Assembly: GCA_009780415.1 (NCBI GenBank)
Contig: WRAC01000011.1
Location: forward strand, 1 to 60,480
Direction of reading: 5' to 3'
Length of the DNA: 60,480 nt
Source: Defluviitaleaceae bacterium
Lineage (GTDB): Bacteria > Bacillota > Clostridia > Lachnospirales > WRAX01
The translations under genes were made by a program, and so were the position numbers. Each line of letters opens with the position of its first letter. Position 1 is the stretch's first letter. The notes beneath the pieces are model-generated. The model saw nothing but the letters and a program-made list of their open reading frames with translations, did not search any database and was not told where the DNA came from. Shown here piece by piece: positions 34,592 to 43,307 of this stretch.

Positions 34592-35656
34592 ATGGGTAAG
34601 AGCGGCACTATATTGGTTGTTGACGATGTTGATACTAACAGAATAATTTTAGAAGCTATATTGGATGAGGATTTTGATACCGTCCATGCCGCTGACGGCG
34701 AAGAGGCTTTGGAAGTGATATTCCGGCGCGGTGTTAAGCCAGACCTGATATTGCTTGACATTATGATGCCTAATATCAACGGTTATGAGCTTTTGGCGAT
34801 ATTGAGAACCGAACCGGATACCGCCGACATACCCGTTATCTTTATTACCGCGGAGGATGACGGCCGCGCGGAGCTTGTGGGGCTTAGCGCCGGCGCTGTG
34901 GATTATATCACGAAGCCGTTTATCGAGGACGTAGTGAAGCGGCGTGTGGAAAATTACATGGAGCTGCTGATTTACAGGAAAAGCCTTGAGGAAATGGTTA
35001 CGGCAAAGGTTACGGAGCTTACGGCGGCCAAGGACCATATGATAGAATCCATGGCGACGATAATCGAATACCGGAACCTTGAATCCGGTTTGCATGTTAA
35101 GAGGACGACGGCCCTTGCGGGCTTGATGGTTAATCAAATAATTAAGTATCCCAGATATAAAAAAGCGTTGAAGGACATGGATTATGAGGTTATGGTGAAG
35201 GCCGCGCCCTTGCATGATGTGGGTAAAATAGCCGTGCCTGACGAGATTTTGCTTAAACCGGGCAGATATGAACCGTGGGAGTTCGAGATAATGAAAGGCC
35301 ACTCGGCCAAAGGCGGCGAGATCATCGAAGCCATGATGGAATTCAATAAAGACAAGTATTTCCAGCATTGTTACGATATAGCGAAATACCACCACGAACG
35401 CTGGGACGGCAGCGGTTACCCGGATAAGCTGTCGGGGGAGGATATCCCGCTTTCAGCGCGGATAATAAGCATAGTCGATGTTTACGACGCGCTTATTACA
35501 AAGCGCGTTTACAAGCCGGCATTTCCCCACGGGAAAGCTATTGATATAATGAAGGAGGGCGCGGGGACGCAATTCGACCCGCATCTGATAGATATACTTT
35601 TAGAGATTGAGGGCGACTTCCGCGATATTGCGGAAAAGTTGAAAGATCCGGATTAG
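34592..35656 (+). CDS. Response regulator with HD-GYP domain (putative cyclic-di-GMP phosphodiesterase)
   Basis: A 354-residue protein. The receiver domain has D11-D12, phospho-acceptor D56 (LLDIMMPNINGYE) and ITKPF. A helical linker of about 40 residues leads to an HD-GYP domain with HDVGKIAVPDEIL and HHERWDGSGYPDKL. HD-GYP proteins hydrolyse cyclic-di-GMP, so it could tune the motility/sessility switch in a genome with a YcgR-like brake. The ATG at 34592 follows GGAGG. It probably shares the promoter of the sigma-factor gene, 46 bases upstream. No cognate kinase is in the window. Confidence 0.9.
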   Translation: MGKSGTILVVDDVDTNRIILEAILDEDFDTVHAADGEEALEVIFRRGVKPDLILLDIMMPNINGYELLAILRTEPDTADIPVIFITAEDDGRAELVGLSAGAVDYITKPFIEDVVKRRVENYMELLIYRKSLEEMVTAKVTELTAAKDHMIESMATIIEYRNLESGLHVKRTTALAGLMVNQIIKYPRYKKALKDMDYEVMVKAAPLHDVGKIAVPDEILLKPGRYEPWEFEIMKGHSAKGGEIIEAMMEFNKDKYFQHCYDIAKYHHERWDGSGYPDKLSGEDIPLSARIISIVDVYDALITKRVYKPAFPHGKAIDIMKEGAGTQFDPHLIDILLEIEGDFRDIAEKLKDPD

Positions 35657-35737
35657 GTTTTAACGCTTGCGGTCTATGTTATTACGATGGATTCCGAGTT
35701 ATGCCTGTGATACACTTAAACGGCGGATAAGATTCAT

Positions 35738-36718
35738 ATGATGGCAAAATGGAGTTTGATATCTATGGAAAAGTATATAACAAGCATCACACAGGCGATT
35801 GGCGGCACGCATTTACTTAGGCTGGATAAGCTTCGGGATATATACGGCTTTGACGGTGAGATTTACGCAAAGCTTGAGCATATGAGCCCCGGATTCAGCA
35901 AGAAGGACAGGATCGCGCGGGGGATGATCGAGGAAGCCCTGCTTCGCGGCCATCTTTCTCCCGGCAAGCCGGTAATTGAGACAACGAGCGGCAACACCGG
36001 CATCGGCGTGGCGATTGTTTGCGCCGCTTTGGGATACAGGTTTATCTGCGTGATGTCGCGGGGCAATTCCCAGGAGCGCGTAAAAATGATTGAAAGCTTC
36101 GGCGGCGAGGTAGTGCTGGTTGACCAGGCTCCGGGCAGCAGGAAAGGTTTTGTCAGCGGCGAGGATCTAAGCTTTGTCCAGGCGGAGACGGAGCGTATTG
36201 TGCGTGAAACGGGCGGATTTTATCTGGATCAGTTTAATAATCCGGATAACTCCAAAGCTCAGGAAGAGATGGGCGAGGAAATTTGGCTGCAAACGGGCGG
36301 AGAAATTCAGGTTTTTGCCGATTTTATCGGTACGGGCGGTACGTTTGCCGGTGTTTCCAGGCGGCTGAAACAGCATAACCCCGCGATAAAATGCTACGCT
36401 GTCGAGCCGGAATGCTGCGCGTTTTACGCGGGAGCGGAAATAACCGGCACGGGGCACCGCATACAGGGCGGCGGTTATGGCAAGCACCAGATGAATGTGG
36501 ATAAATCGTTGATTGACGGTTGTGTGCAGATTGATGATGATACGGCTATTAAGACGACGCGCGGCCTTGCGCTGTGCGAGGGTGTTTTTGGCGGATTCTC
36601 CTCCGGCGCGAATGTGGCGGCTGCGGTGAGCTTGCTGAACGGGGCGGAAAAGGGTAAAAAAATTGCCGTTGTTATAAACGACTGCGGGTTGAAATATATG
36701 AGCGCGGAATTATTCTAA
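35738..36718 (+). CDS. PLP-dependent cysteine synthase family protein
   Basis: A 326-residue fold-type II PLP enzyme like CysK/CBS. The PLP lysine is K56 in SPGFSKKDRIA, the substrate loop TSGNTG is at 83-88, the phosphate loop GTGGT is near 205 and GGFSSGAN is near 290. It would make cysteine from O-acetylserine and sulfide, or a related beta-replacement. The motif around K56 (FSKKDR) departs from the usual GSVKDR, so the true substrate may differ. An internal ATG at 35765 (MEKYITSITQAIGGT) with GGAG upstream may be the real start. Confidence 0.88.
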   Translation: MMAKWSLISMEKYITSITQAIGGTHLLRLDKLRDIYGFDGEIYAKLEHMSPGFSKKDRIARGMIEEALLRGHLSPGKPVIETTSGNTGIGVAIVCAALGYRFICVMSRGNSQERVKMIESFGGEVVLVDQAPGSRKGFVSGEDLSFVQAETERIVRETGGFYLDQFNNPDNSKAQEEMGEEIWLQTGGEIQVFADFIGTGGTFAGVSRRLKQHNPAIKCYAVEPECCAFYAGAEITGTGHRIQGGGYGKHQMNVDKSLIDGCVQIDDDTAIKTTRGLALCEGVFGGFSSGANVAAAVSLLNGAEKGKKIAVVINDCGLKYMSAELF

Positions 36719-36727
36719 CAAGGATGC

Positions 36728-36751
36728 TGCGGGCGGGACGCCCGCGCTCCC
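36728..36751. repeat. GC-rich palindromic repeat, copy 3 (reverse orientation)
   Basis: The element sits nine bases after the cysteine-synthase-like stop and 19 before the next ATG. It is the exact reverse complement of copies 1 and 2. Confidence 0.8.
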
Positions 36752-36770
36752 AGACACGAAAGGGGATATT

Positions 36771-37244
36771 ATGTTTTACGACAAATTAGATGAGGTTATG
36801 AGGCATTTTGCTGAGGCCGGCGGATTTTTGACGGTAGAAAACGATGGGCTTGTGAACACTATGACCATTAGCTGGGGTTTTATCGGGCATATGTGGAGCA
36901 AGCCTCATTTTATCTGCGTTGTGCGTCCGCAAAGGCATACGTTCGGCATTATTGAAAAGGCTCAGTCATTTACCGTCAGCATACCGTTCGGCGATATGCG
37001 CGAGGAACTTAAAATATGCGGGACACAATCCGGCAGGGATATCGACAAGGCCGGGGTTGTAAGCTTTGTGCCGGCGAAAGCCGTTGAAAGCCCCGTTGTG
37101 GCGGGCTGCGCGCGGTATTTTGAGTGCGTTGTGCGTTACGGGGACGATTTTAAGGGGGAGCTTTTGCCGGAGGCTATTAAGGGTACGCATTATGACGGTG
37201 ATTTCCATCATTTTTATATAGGGGAAATCGTGGAGGTTTACTAA
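36771..37244 (+). CDS. Flavin reductase-like FMN-binding protein
   Basis: A 157-residue protein of the flavin-reductase-like split-barrel family. It shows the typical GFLTV, NTMTISWGFIGHMWSKPHFICVVRP, FTVSIPFGDMREELKICGTQSGRDIDKA and the closing YIGEIVEVY. Such proteins bind FMN and act as small oxidoreductases in anaerobes; the substrate is not predictable. The ATG at 36771 has AAAGGGG upstream. It stands alone between the palindromic repeat and the M55 peptidase gene. Confidence 0.85.
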   Translation: MFYDKLDEVMRHFAEAGGFLTVENDGLVNTMTISWGFIGHMWSKPHFICVVRPQRHTFGIIEKAQSFTVSIPFGDMREELKICGTQSGRDIDKAGVVSFVPAKAVESPVVAGCARYFECVVRYGDDFKGELLPEAIKGTHYDGDFHHFYIGEIVEVY

Positions 37245-37288
37245 GAGCCTGTTTAGTATCCAGACTCTAAATAACAGGAGGTTGCATT

Positions 37289-38101
37289 GTGAAAATTTTC
37301 ATCAGCTCCGACATTGAAGGCACAAACGGCATCGCAAGCTGGAGCGAGGGGGACAAGGCAAACGGCGGGGAGTTTAATTATTTCGCGGCGAGGATGACGG
37401 AGGAAGTAAACGCCGTATGCCTGGGCGTGAACGACTTTTCCCCGGACGCGGATATTTTGGTGAAGGACAGCCACGCCACGGCGCGTAACATCGACCACAG
37501 GGGGCTGCCGTCCAATACGCGGCTGAACAGGGGCTGGCCGGGACAGCCCGCCTCCATGGTGAACCATTTGGACGGGAGCTTTGACGCCGCGATTTTTACC
37601 GGATATCACAGCCCGGCTTTCACCGGCGGCAATCCCATGGCGCATACCATCAATTCCGCCAAAATATCGCGCATAACCATAAACGGCGTTATTGCCGGGG
37701 AATTCCATATTAATTACTACGCCGCGCTGTCGCTGGGCGTTCCGCCGGTAATGGTCAGCGGGGACAAGCTTCTGGCGGAGCTGGTGGCGGAGACCGATAA
37801 AGATATCCTGACTGTCGTAACGCTTGAAGGCTCGGGCAACTCCACTACCAGCGCACATCACAGCGTTACCCTCAGGCAGCTGCGCGGGGCGGCGAAAGAG
37901 GCCGCGGCAAGGGCGGCGGAGCTTAAAACCAAGGTTAAGTCCAAACTGCCCGGAAGCTTTGAGGTTACTATTACATATAGGCGGCATTATGACGCTTTCC
38001 GCGCGTCTTATTTCCCCGGGATGTACGTGGTTGACGATATGACCGTCGGCTACAAATGCGAAAACTTCTTTGACTACTTAAAAGCCTGGATGTTATTATA
38101 G
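37289..38101 (+). CDS. M55 family D-aminopeptidase (DppA-like), copy A
   Basis: A 270-residue M55 peptidase. The metal ligands expected from B. subtilis DppA are in place: D8 and E10 in SSDIEG, His in KDSHATARNID, His in FTGYHSPAF and Glu in IAGEFHINYY. The family cleaves D-Ala-D-Ala and related D-amino-acid peptides, probably from cell-wall turnover. The start is a GTG at 37289 with AGGAGG upstream. It is followed ten bases later by a HAD phosphatase and then by a second M55 gene. Confidence 0.92.
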   Translation: MKIFISSDIEGTNGIASWSEGDKANGGEFNYFAARMTEEVNAVCLGVNDFSPDADILVKDSHATARNIDHRGLPSNTRLNRGWPGQPASMVNHLDGSFDAAIFTGYHSPAFTGGNPMAHTINSAKISRITINGVIAGEFHINYYAALSLGVPPVMVSGDKLLAELVAETDKDILTVVTLEGSGNSTTSAHHSVTLRQLRGAAKEAAARAAELKTKVKSKLPGSFEVTITYRRHYDAFRASYFPGMYVVDDMTVGYKCENFFDYLKAWMLL

Positions 38102-38111
38102 GAGAGCGGAT

Positions 38112-38771
38112 ATGGCGTATGATTTGTGTCTGTTTGATCTGGACGGGACCATTACGGAATCCGGCGAGGGGATAGTAAAGTCCGTCTGTTACGCGTTAAA
38201 GCACTTTGGCATTGATGTAACCGACCAAAACGGGCTGACAAAGTTCATCGGCCCGCCGCTTGGCGAATCGTTCCGGTTGTATTACGGTTTTTCGCAGGAA
38301 AAGGTTCAAGCCGCAATGGCAAAGTATCATGAGTATTATTCGGTGACGGGAATGTTTGAGAATTCCGTTTATGACGGGATTATAGAGCTTTTGGAAAAGT
38401 TAAGGGCGGATGGGGTGACATTGGCCGTCGCTACGGCAAAACCAACCGTCTACAGCGAAAAAATTGCCGAGCGGTTTGATTTTAAGAAATATTTCGTTTT
38501 AATATCCGGAAGCGGGATGGACGGTACCCGCAGCCAGAAAAGCGAGGTTATAAGCTACGCTCTGGATAAACTTGACCCCGCCGGGCAAAAACGCGCCGTT
38601 ATGATAGGCGACCGCAAGTATGATATTACCGGCGCGAAACAAACGGGCGTGGACAGCATCGGCGTGCTTTGGGGCTACGGTTCGCGCGGCGAACTTGAAG
38701 AAGCCGGGGCGCGGCGGATTGCCCGGACAACGGCTGAGCTTTATGATATGCTTACAGGAGGAACGACATGA
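38112..38771 (+). CDS. HAD-family phosphatase (phosphoglycolate phosphatase-like)
   Basis: A 219-residue HAD hydrolase of subfamily IA. Motif I DLDGT starts at residue 9, motif II is in VATAKPT, and motif III/IV are in MIGDRKYDITGAKQTGVDSIGVLWGYG. It resembles Gph/PpaX-type phosphatases, with the substrate unknown. Its stop overlaps the start of the second M55 gene by ATGA, so the two are translationally coupled. Confidence 0.9.
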   Translation: MAYDLCLFDLDGTITESGEGIVKSVCYALKHFGIDVTDQNGLTKFIGPPLGESFRLYYGFSQEKVQAAMAKYHEYYSVTGMFENSVYDGIIELLEKLRADGVTLAVATAKPTVYSEKIAERFDFKKYFVLISGSGMDGTRSQKSEVISYALDKLDPAGQKRAVMIGDRKYDITGAKQTGVDSIGVLWGYGSRGELEEAGARRIARTTAELYDMLTGGTT

Positions 38772-39577
38772 GAGTATTTATCAGCGCAGACATAGAGGGC
38801 GTTACAGGCATCGCCCATTGGAACGAAACGGATATTGAAAAGCCTTCCGAATTCGCCCCATTCGCGAAGCGGATGACGCTTGAGGTGGCGGCGGTATGCG
38901 AGGGCATAAACGATTTTGACGCGCAGTCGGACATTTTGGTTAAAGACGCCCATGGCCCGGGCAGGAATATCGACCATGAGCTTCTGCCGGAGAATGTCAG
39001 CCTGAACCGCGCGTTTTCCGGGCATCCCCATTCCATGATGAATCTGATAGACCAGGGCTTTGACGCGTCAATGCTTACGGGCTACCACAGCCCCGGTTAT
39101 AACAACGGCAACCCCATGGCGCACACAATGTCCGGCGCTTACGGCAGGGTACTGATTAACGGCATTATCGCCAGCGAGTTTTTGATCAATTATTATACCT
39201 CGCTGTATTATAACGTGCCCATGGTGCTGGTTTCGGGCGACGCGCGGCTGATGGAGCTGGTTAAGGAGACGGATCCCGATATTATAACGGTTGAGACCCT
39301 GCGCGGCTTTGGCGCAAGCGTCACAAGCATGCACCCCGGCAAAACGCGGCGTCTTTTACGCGAAAACGCCAGGCAGGCCATGGAAAACGCCGGAAGGCTG
39401 AAGGCGCTCTGTTCCGCAAAGCTGCCGGATGTGTTCAACGCCGAGGTGCGCTTCCGCGAACACCACCGCGCCAATGCTGCCTCAAACTACCCGGGGGCCG
39501 TATCAAAAGACGCGCATACCATCGCCTTCACATGCAAGGATTATTTTGATTTCCTCAGGTTTTTTCAGTTCATTTAA
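38768..39577 (+). CDS. M55 family D-aminopeptidase (DppA-like), copy B
   Basis: A 269-residue paralogue of the gene at 37289. All expected metal ligands are present: D8 and E10 in SADIEG, His in KDAHGPGRNID, His in LTGYHSPGY, Glu in IASEFLINYY. The two copies share layout and many short stretches but differ throughout, so the duplication is old or the pair was acquired as a unit. It overlaps the HAD gene by four bases and is followed ten bases later by a DD-carboxypeptidase homologue. Confidence 0.92.
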   Translation: MRVFISADIEGVTGIAHWNETDIEKPSEFAPFAKRMTLEVAAVCEGINDFDAQSDILVKDAHGPGRNIDHELLPENVSLNRAFSGHPHSMMNLIDQGFDASMLTGYHSPGYNNGNPMAHTMSGAYGRVLINGIIASEFLINYYTSLYYNVPMVLVSGDARLMELVKETDPDIITVETLRGFGASVTSMHPGKTRRLLRENARQAMENAGRLKALCSAKLPDVFNAEVRFREHHRANAASNYPGAVSKDAHTIAFTCKDYFDFLRFFQFI

Positions 39578-39587
39578 GGTGGTTTAA

Positions 39588-40970
39588 ATGTTTCGTAAGC
39601 TTTCATTAACGCTTTTCATTATTTTTATATCTTTCATCATTTTCCTGCCGGAGCCGGCATTGGCGCAGGAACCTCCGCAGGTTTCGGCGGCAGCCGCCGT
39701 ACTTGTGGAGGCCGGCACCGGCAAGGTTTTATTCGGCAAGGAGGAGCACAGGCGCATTTTTCCCGCCAGCCTGACCACGATATTAACGGCGATGGTAGTG
39801 CTCGATTACTTTGACCTGGACGAGGTTATCGTAACGGGAAGCGAAGTGCGGGCGGTGCCGGACGATTCCAGCAAAGCGGGCAATGTGGAAGGCGAGAGCA
39901 TCACCGTCCACAATCTTTTACGCGCCTGCATCATTATATCCGGCAATGAATCCGCCTCCGTGCTGGCTATGGCCGTCGCGAAGCGCGTCACGGGGGACAG
40001 CTCGATACCTTATACGGCGGCGGAGCGGCTGTTCGGCGAGCTTATGAACGAAAAAGCGCGGGAGATGGGCGCGTTTAATTCTAATTTCGTAAATCCCCAC
40101 GGCTATCACCATTCCAACCATTATACCACCGCTTACGATATGGCCCTTATCAGCCGGGAGGCCATGAAGAACGATATTATCCGCGCGCTTTGCGCGGAGG
40201 TGCGCTGGGCCGGCAACGGCGCGGGGCCGGACGCGGACCCTTCATGGACAACCAGAAATTATAATTTCACGGCCCGAAACGAGTTGATTGTCCCTGCCGG
40301 CGAATTCCATTACCCTTTCGCCACAGGCATGAAAACCGGCAGGCATTCCGCCGCCGGCGACACGCTGGCCGCCTCCGCCATGAAGGACGGGATTGAGCTT
40401 ATCGCGGTTATCAGCAATTCCAGGGACCCGGGGCGCTGGCTGGATGCCGTTTCGCTGTTTGAATACGGTTACGGCAGCTATTCGCATGTTATATTGCAGG
40501 AAGCCGGGGACGTGATAGGCGAGATAACCGTGCGAAGCCCGCGCAGGCAGGATGTTGAGGTTATGGAGCTTCTGATCACCGACACCGTTGCGGGGTTTTT
40601 AAAGCAATCCGAGCTTGAAGGGCTTGTGGTTGACACATTCTTTCTGCCCGAGGCAATCGTGGACGACCCGGAAACGATAATAGCCCTGAGAACGCCCGTT
40701 GAGGAGGGGCAGGTCTTAGGGCGCATCACATACTCCGCCGGCGGCGAAATACTGTACACCGGGGATTTTATCGCCGCGCAAAGCGTTGGGGCGCGGACAT
40801 TTGCCACCGATATTGATTACTATTGGGAGATTATCGAATCAATCTTCTTTACAAGGCAGGCCGTACCGTATTGGATTATCGCCGCGCTTTCGCTTATCAT
40901 CATTTCATATGCCGTTTACAGGATTATTAAAAAATATAAAGCCGTAACCGCTTTCGGGCGCAGATGGTAG
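39588..40970 (+). CDS. S11 D-Ala-D-Ala carboxypeptidase homologue lacking the SxxK lysine
   Basis: A 460-residue PBP5-type protein with a signal peptide (about 1-26, ending ALAQ) and a C-terminal membrane anchor (about 425-447). In active enzymes the nucleophile motif is S-x-x-K; here residues 61-64 read SLTT, with codon ACG where AAG or AAA is expected. The SxN motif (SGN 118-120) and KTG (249-251) remain. The frame is intact and the rest is well conserved, so it is not an obvious pseudogene. It may be inactive on D-Ala-D-Ala or have a regulatory or binding role. It follows two M55 peptidases. Confidence 0.9.
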   Translation: MFRKLSLTLFIIFISFIIFLPEPALAQEPPQVSAAAAVLVEAGTGKVLFGKEEHRRIFPASLTTILTAMVVLDYFDLDEVIVTGSEVRAVPDDSSKAGNVEGESITVHNLLRACIIISGNESASVLAMAVAKRVTGDSSIPYTAAERLFGELMNEKAREMGAFNSNFVNPHGYHHSNHYTTAYDMALISREAMKNDIIRALCAEVRWAGNGAGPDADPSWTTRNYNFTARNELIVPAGEFHYPFATGMKTGRHSAAGDTLAASAMKDGIELIAVISNSRDPGRWLDAVSLFEYGYGSYSHVILQEAGDVIGEITVRSPRRQDVEVMELLITDTVAGFLKQSELEGLVVDTFFLPEAIVDDPETIIALRTPVEEGQVLGRITYSAGGEILYTGDFIAAQSVGARTFATDIDYYWEIIESIFFTRQAVPYWIIAALSLIIISYAVYRIIKKYKAVTAFGRRW

Positions 40971-40985
40971 CTATTACTCCGCCGA

Positions 40986-42335
40986 TTAACCCTTTTCACG
41001 GGAACAAAGTATGTTTAACAGTGCTTCCCGCTCATTAAGCGCAGGGTCTTCCTGCACACGTTCAAGCAGATAGCCCAGGGCATCGCCTATGGCTTCCCCC
41101 GAGCGGATACCCAGCGCCTTCCCCACGTCGTAGCCGTTTACGGCCAGCTCAGTCATGTGGATGGGTTCTCCGCTTGCCAGCACATCTTCCAGTAAGGCAA
41201 TGTTCGCGTGCAATACCGGCAGGGTAGTTTCCTGAGCGAAGCTGTTTTTCCCCATGCAGTCGGCAAGCGCGAAGGTATAAAGCTGCCGCGTCAGGTTCGC
41301 CCCCCTGTTATGTACGCGGCGTTTAACGGCAAAGCGCGAGAGCTGCTTGGCGACATTATGCATGCGCACTATGGCTGTGACGGCCTGAATGCGGTAGTTG
41401 TCATATTTCAAGCGTTTCAGCACCGCATAGGCTATTTCCCGCGATACCTCCGCGTGCCCGGGGAAGCGCGTCTCGCCGTTTTCGTCAATAACCATTACCT
41501 CCGCCTTTCCCGTATCGTGGAACAAGGCGCAGAGCTTCTGGGTCAATTCATTTTCGGCATACTTAAAAACCTCCATCGTATGGTCGTACGCGTCCAAATG
41601 ATGGTAGGGATTTTTCTGCGGCACATCTTTTAACCTTGTTATTTCAGGCAGTAAAACAGACCCGAGATCCTCCATAAAAATCAGGAACGCGTCATGTGAG
41701 CCCGACAAAATCAGCTTATCCAGCTCAACGCGTATGCGTTCAGCCGCGATACGCGTTATTTTTTCCCTGTTTTTCTTCACCGCATGCCTTATCTCCGGCT
41801 CAATGTCAAAGCCCAGCACAGCGGCAAACCTGTACGCCCGCATCATCCGCAGGTAATCCTCGCCGAACCGCTCATCCGGCGTGCCGACGCAGCGCACCAG
41901 CCTCCGCTTGATGTCCTCCGCGCCGCCGAAGGGGTCGGCAAGCCCCGTACGCGGATTATAGGCCATGGCGTTGATTGTAAAATCACGCCTTGACAAGTCG
42001 TCGTTTAAGTCATTCGTATAACGCACCGTATCAGGCCTCCGCCCGTCCGAATAATTTCCGTCGATGCGGTATGTGGTGATCTCATAAGCCGCGCCTTTTA
42101 ACATCAGGCTCACCGTGCCGTGCTTGGCCCCTGTGGGCAGAACCCGTTTCCCGGCGAAAACCTTCGAAACCTCCTCCGGCGTCGCATTGGTGGTGATGTC
42201 CCAATCCGACACCTCCCGCCCAAGGATGCTGTCACGCACGCAGCCGCCCACCGCGAAGGCCTCAAATCCCCCCGCTTCAAGCGTTCCGATAATTTGCGCC
42301 ACCGTTTTTGGTATAGTAATCAATTCAGTAATCAA
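40986..42335 (-). CDS. cca: CCA tRNA nucleotidyltransferase
   Basis: A class II CCA-adding enzyme of about 449 residues. The phosphate loop VGGCVRD is near residues 29-35 and the catalytic DxD is D44-W-D46. The RRDFTINAMAYN motif and RMMRAYRFA are present, and an HD domain (LCALFHDTGKAEV) follows. It adds or repairs the 3' CCA of tRNAs. No ATG fits the N-terminus; the TTG at 42335, which overlaps the stop of the upstream gene (TTGA), is the likely start, with a second TTG four codons later. Confidence 0.93.
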   Translation of the reverse strand: MITELITIPKTVAQIIGTLEAGGFEAFAVGGCVRDSILGREVSDWDITTNATPEEVSKVFAGKRVLPTGAKHGTVSLMLKGAAYEITTYRIDGNYSDGRRPDTVRYTNDLNDDLSRRDFTINAMAYNPRTGLADPFGGAEDIKRRLVRCVGTPDERFGEDYLRMMRAYRFAAVLGFDIEPEIRHAVKKNREKITRIAAERIRVELDKLILSGSHDAFLIFMEDLGSVLLPEITRLKDVPQKNPYHHLDAYDHTMEVFKYAENELTQKLCALFHDTGKAEVMVIDENGETRFPGHAEVSREIAYAVLKRLKYDNYRIQAVTAIVRMHNVAKQLSRFAVKRRVHNRGANLTRQLYTFALADCMGKNSFAQETTLPVLHANIALLEDVLASGEPIHMTELAVNGYDVGKALGIRSGEAIGDALGYLLERVQEDPALNEREALLNILCSREKG

Positions 42336-42925
42336 AGCTCAATTTCTGTCCCGGCGGGTACGATCAGCTTGTCCGGCGCGCTGTATGCTTCGGCGCGCTC
42401 CATGCAGAACAGCGCACCGGGCTTCATGTGTATCGGGATGTTAACGCGCGCGCCTATTACACGGGCGCATTCCGCAGCTTCATCCAAATCCATGTTATAT
42501 ACGCCGTCGCAGGGCAGCAGCGCGTAATCCAGCCCCATGGCCGCGAAACCGCCCATGGCCGCCGTGGTTGACGTATCCCCCGCGGCGTAGAGCTTTAAGC
42601 CGTCAACATCAATGATATAGCCCACACAATCCGCAGGGTTATGGTTCTTATTCTCAGCCGGCACGGCCTTTATCCGAATCCCGCCCGGCACGTCAATGGT
42701 ATTATGTTTGCCGCCGCTTAGGGCTTCTTTCTCCGTAATTACAACACAGCCCGGATTTTGCGCGCACAGCTCCGCCTTGTTATGGTCGCCGTGCTGATGC
42801 GAAACAAGGATAAGGTCGGCCGGCGGCTCATATCCGTCGCCCGCGTAGGGATCCACATATATTACCTTTCCGTTGTCCGCCGTAATCCTAAAACTTCCGT
42901 GTCCTTGAAAATACAGTTTCGCCAT
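42332..42925 (-). CDS. Metallo-beta-lactamase fold hydrolase (UlaG-like)
   Basis: A 197-residue MBL-fold protein. The metal motif H43-x-H45-x-D47-H48 (SHQHGDH) is present, followed by a GDTS motif and IPIHMKPG near the C-terminus. This short form resembles UlaG-like hydrolases often found in anaerobes; the substrate is unknown. The ATG at 42925 matches the conserved start MAKLYFQGHGSFRI; a longer frame adds a Lys/Ile-rich stretch with no ribosome site. It overlaps the start of cca. Confidence 0.88.
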   Translation of the reverse strand: MAKLYFQGHGSFRITADNGKVIYVDPYAGDGYEPPADLILVSHQHGDHNKAELCAQNPGCVVITEKEALSGGKHNTIDVPGGIRIKAVPAENKNHNPADCVGYIIDVDGLKLYAAGDTSTTAAMGGFAAMGLDYALLPCDGVYNMDLDEAAECARVIGARVNIPIHMKPGALFCMERAEAYSAPDKLIVPAGTEIEL

Positions 42926-43111
42926 TTTATTTTTCCCTTTCCTTATAAAAATCACAAGCATGATGATAACATACATATCAAAACTTGTCCAATAATTATT
43001 TTTATGTTTTAATGCCTTTTATGGTTGAAAAATGATCCGTCCTTATGATAATATTAGTATAATTTTCGTTTAAGTTAAACATAATATCCTAAACAAAGGA
43101 AGGTGTTTAGC

Positions 43112-43270
43112 TTGCCGGACCACGAAAAAAACAATGACAAAACAACAAAATCAGCGTACCGTACCCATGCCATATACGACGAGGAATCCCGCGACCGGGC
43201 CGGTGTTATAAACACAACAAAGCGCGGGGTTATCGAGGCTAAAGAGTTTGTGGAAAAAAATCAATTGTAG
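43112..43270 (+). CDS. Small DUF3787-like protein
   Basis: A 52-residue frame from a TTG at 43112 with GGAAGGTG seven bases upstream, ending at 43270. The C-terminal half (GVINTTKRGVIEAKEFVEKNQ) resembles the conserved end of the clostridial DUF3787 family, which ends in a VxxAKExVxxN pattern. It is hydrophilic with no membrane segment. Function is unknown. The strong ribosome site and family-like ending support coding; the non-ATG start lowers certainty. Confidence 0.65.
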   Translation: MPDHEKNNDKTTKSAYRTHAIYDEESRDRAGVINTTKRGVIEAKEFVEKNQL

Positions 43271-43286
43271 GGATACCCCTGCAATT
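43263..43286. other. Inverted repeat at the end of the small DUF3787-like gene
   Basis: AATTGTAGGG pairs with CCCTGCAATT with one mismatch over a short ATAC loop and overlaps the stop codon at 43268-43270. No T-tract follows, so it may be an mRNA-stability hairpin or weak terminator. Confidence 0.45.
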
Positions 43287-43307
43287 ACATAGAATGAGGT
43301 ATTAAAA

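Noticed and set aside
35738-36718. Loss of the PLP lysine in the cysteine-synthase family protein
   Set aside because: The motif FSKKDR is unusual, but K56 aligns with the PLP lysine, so no residue is missing.
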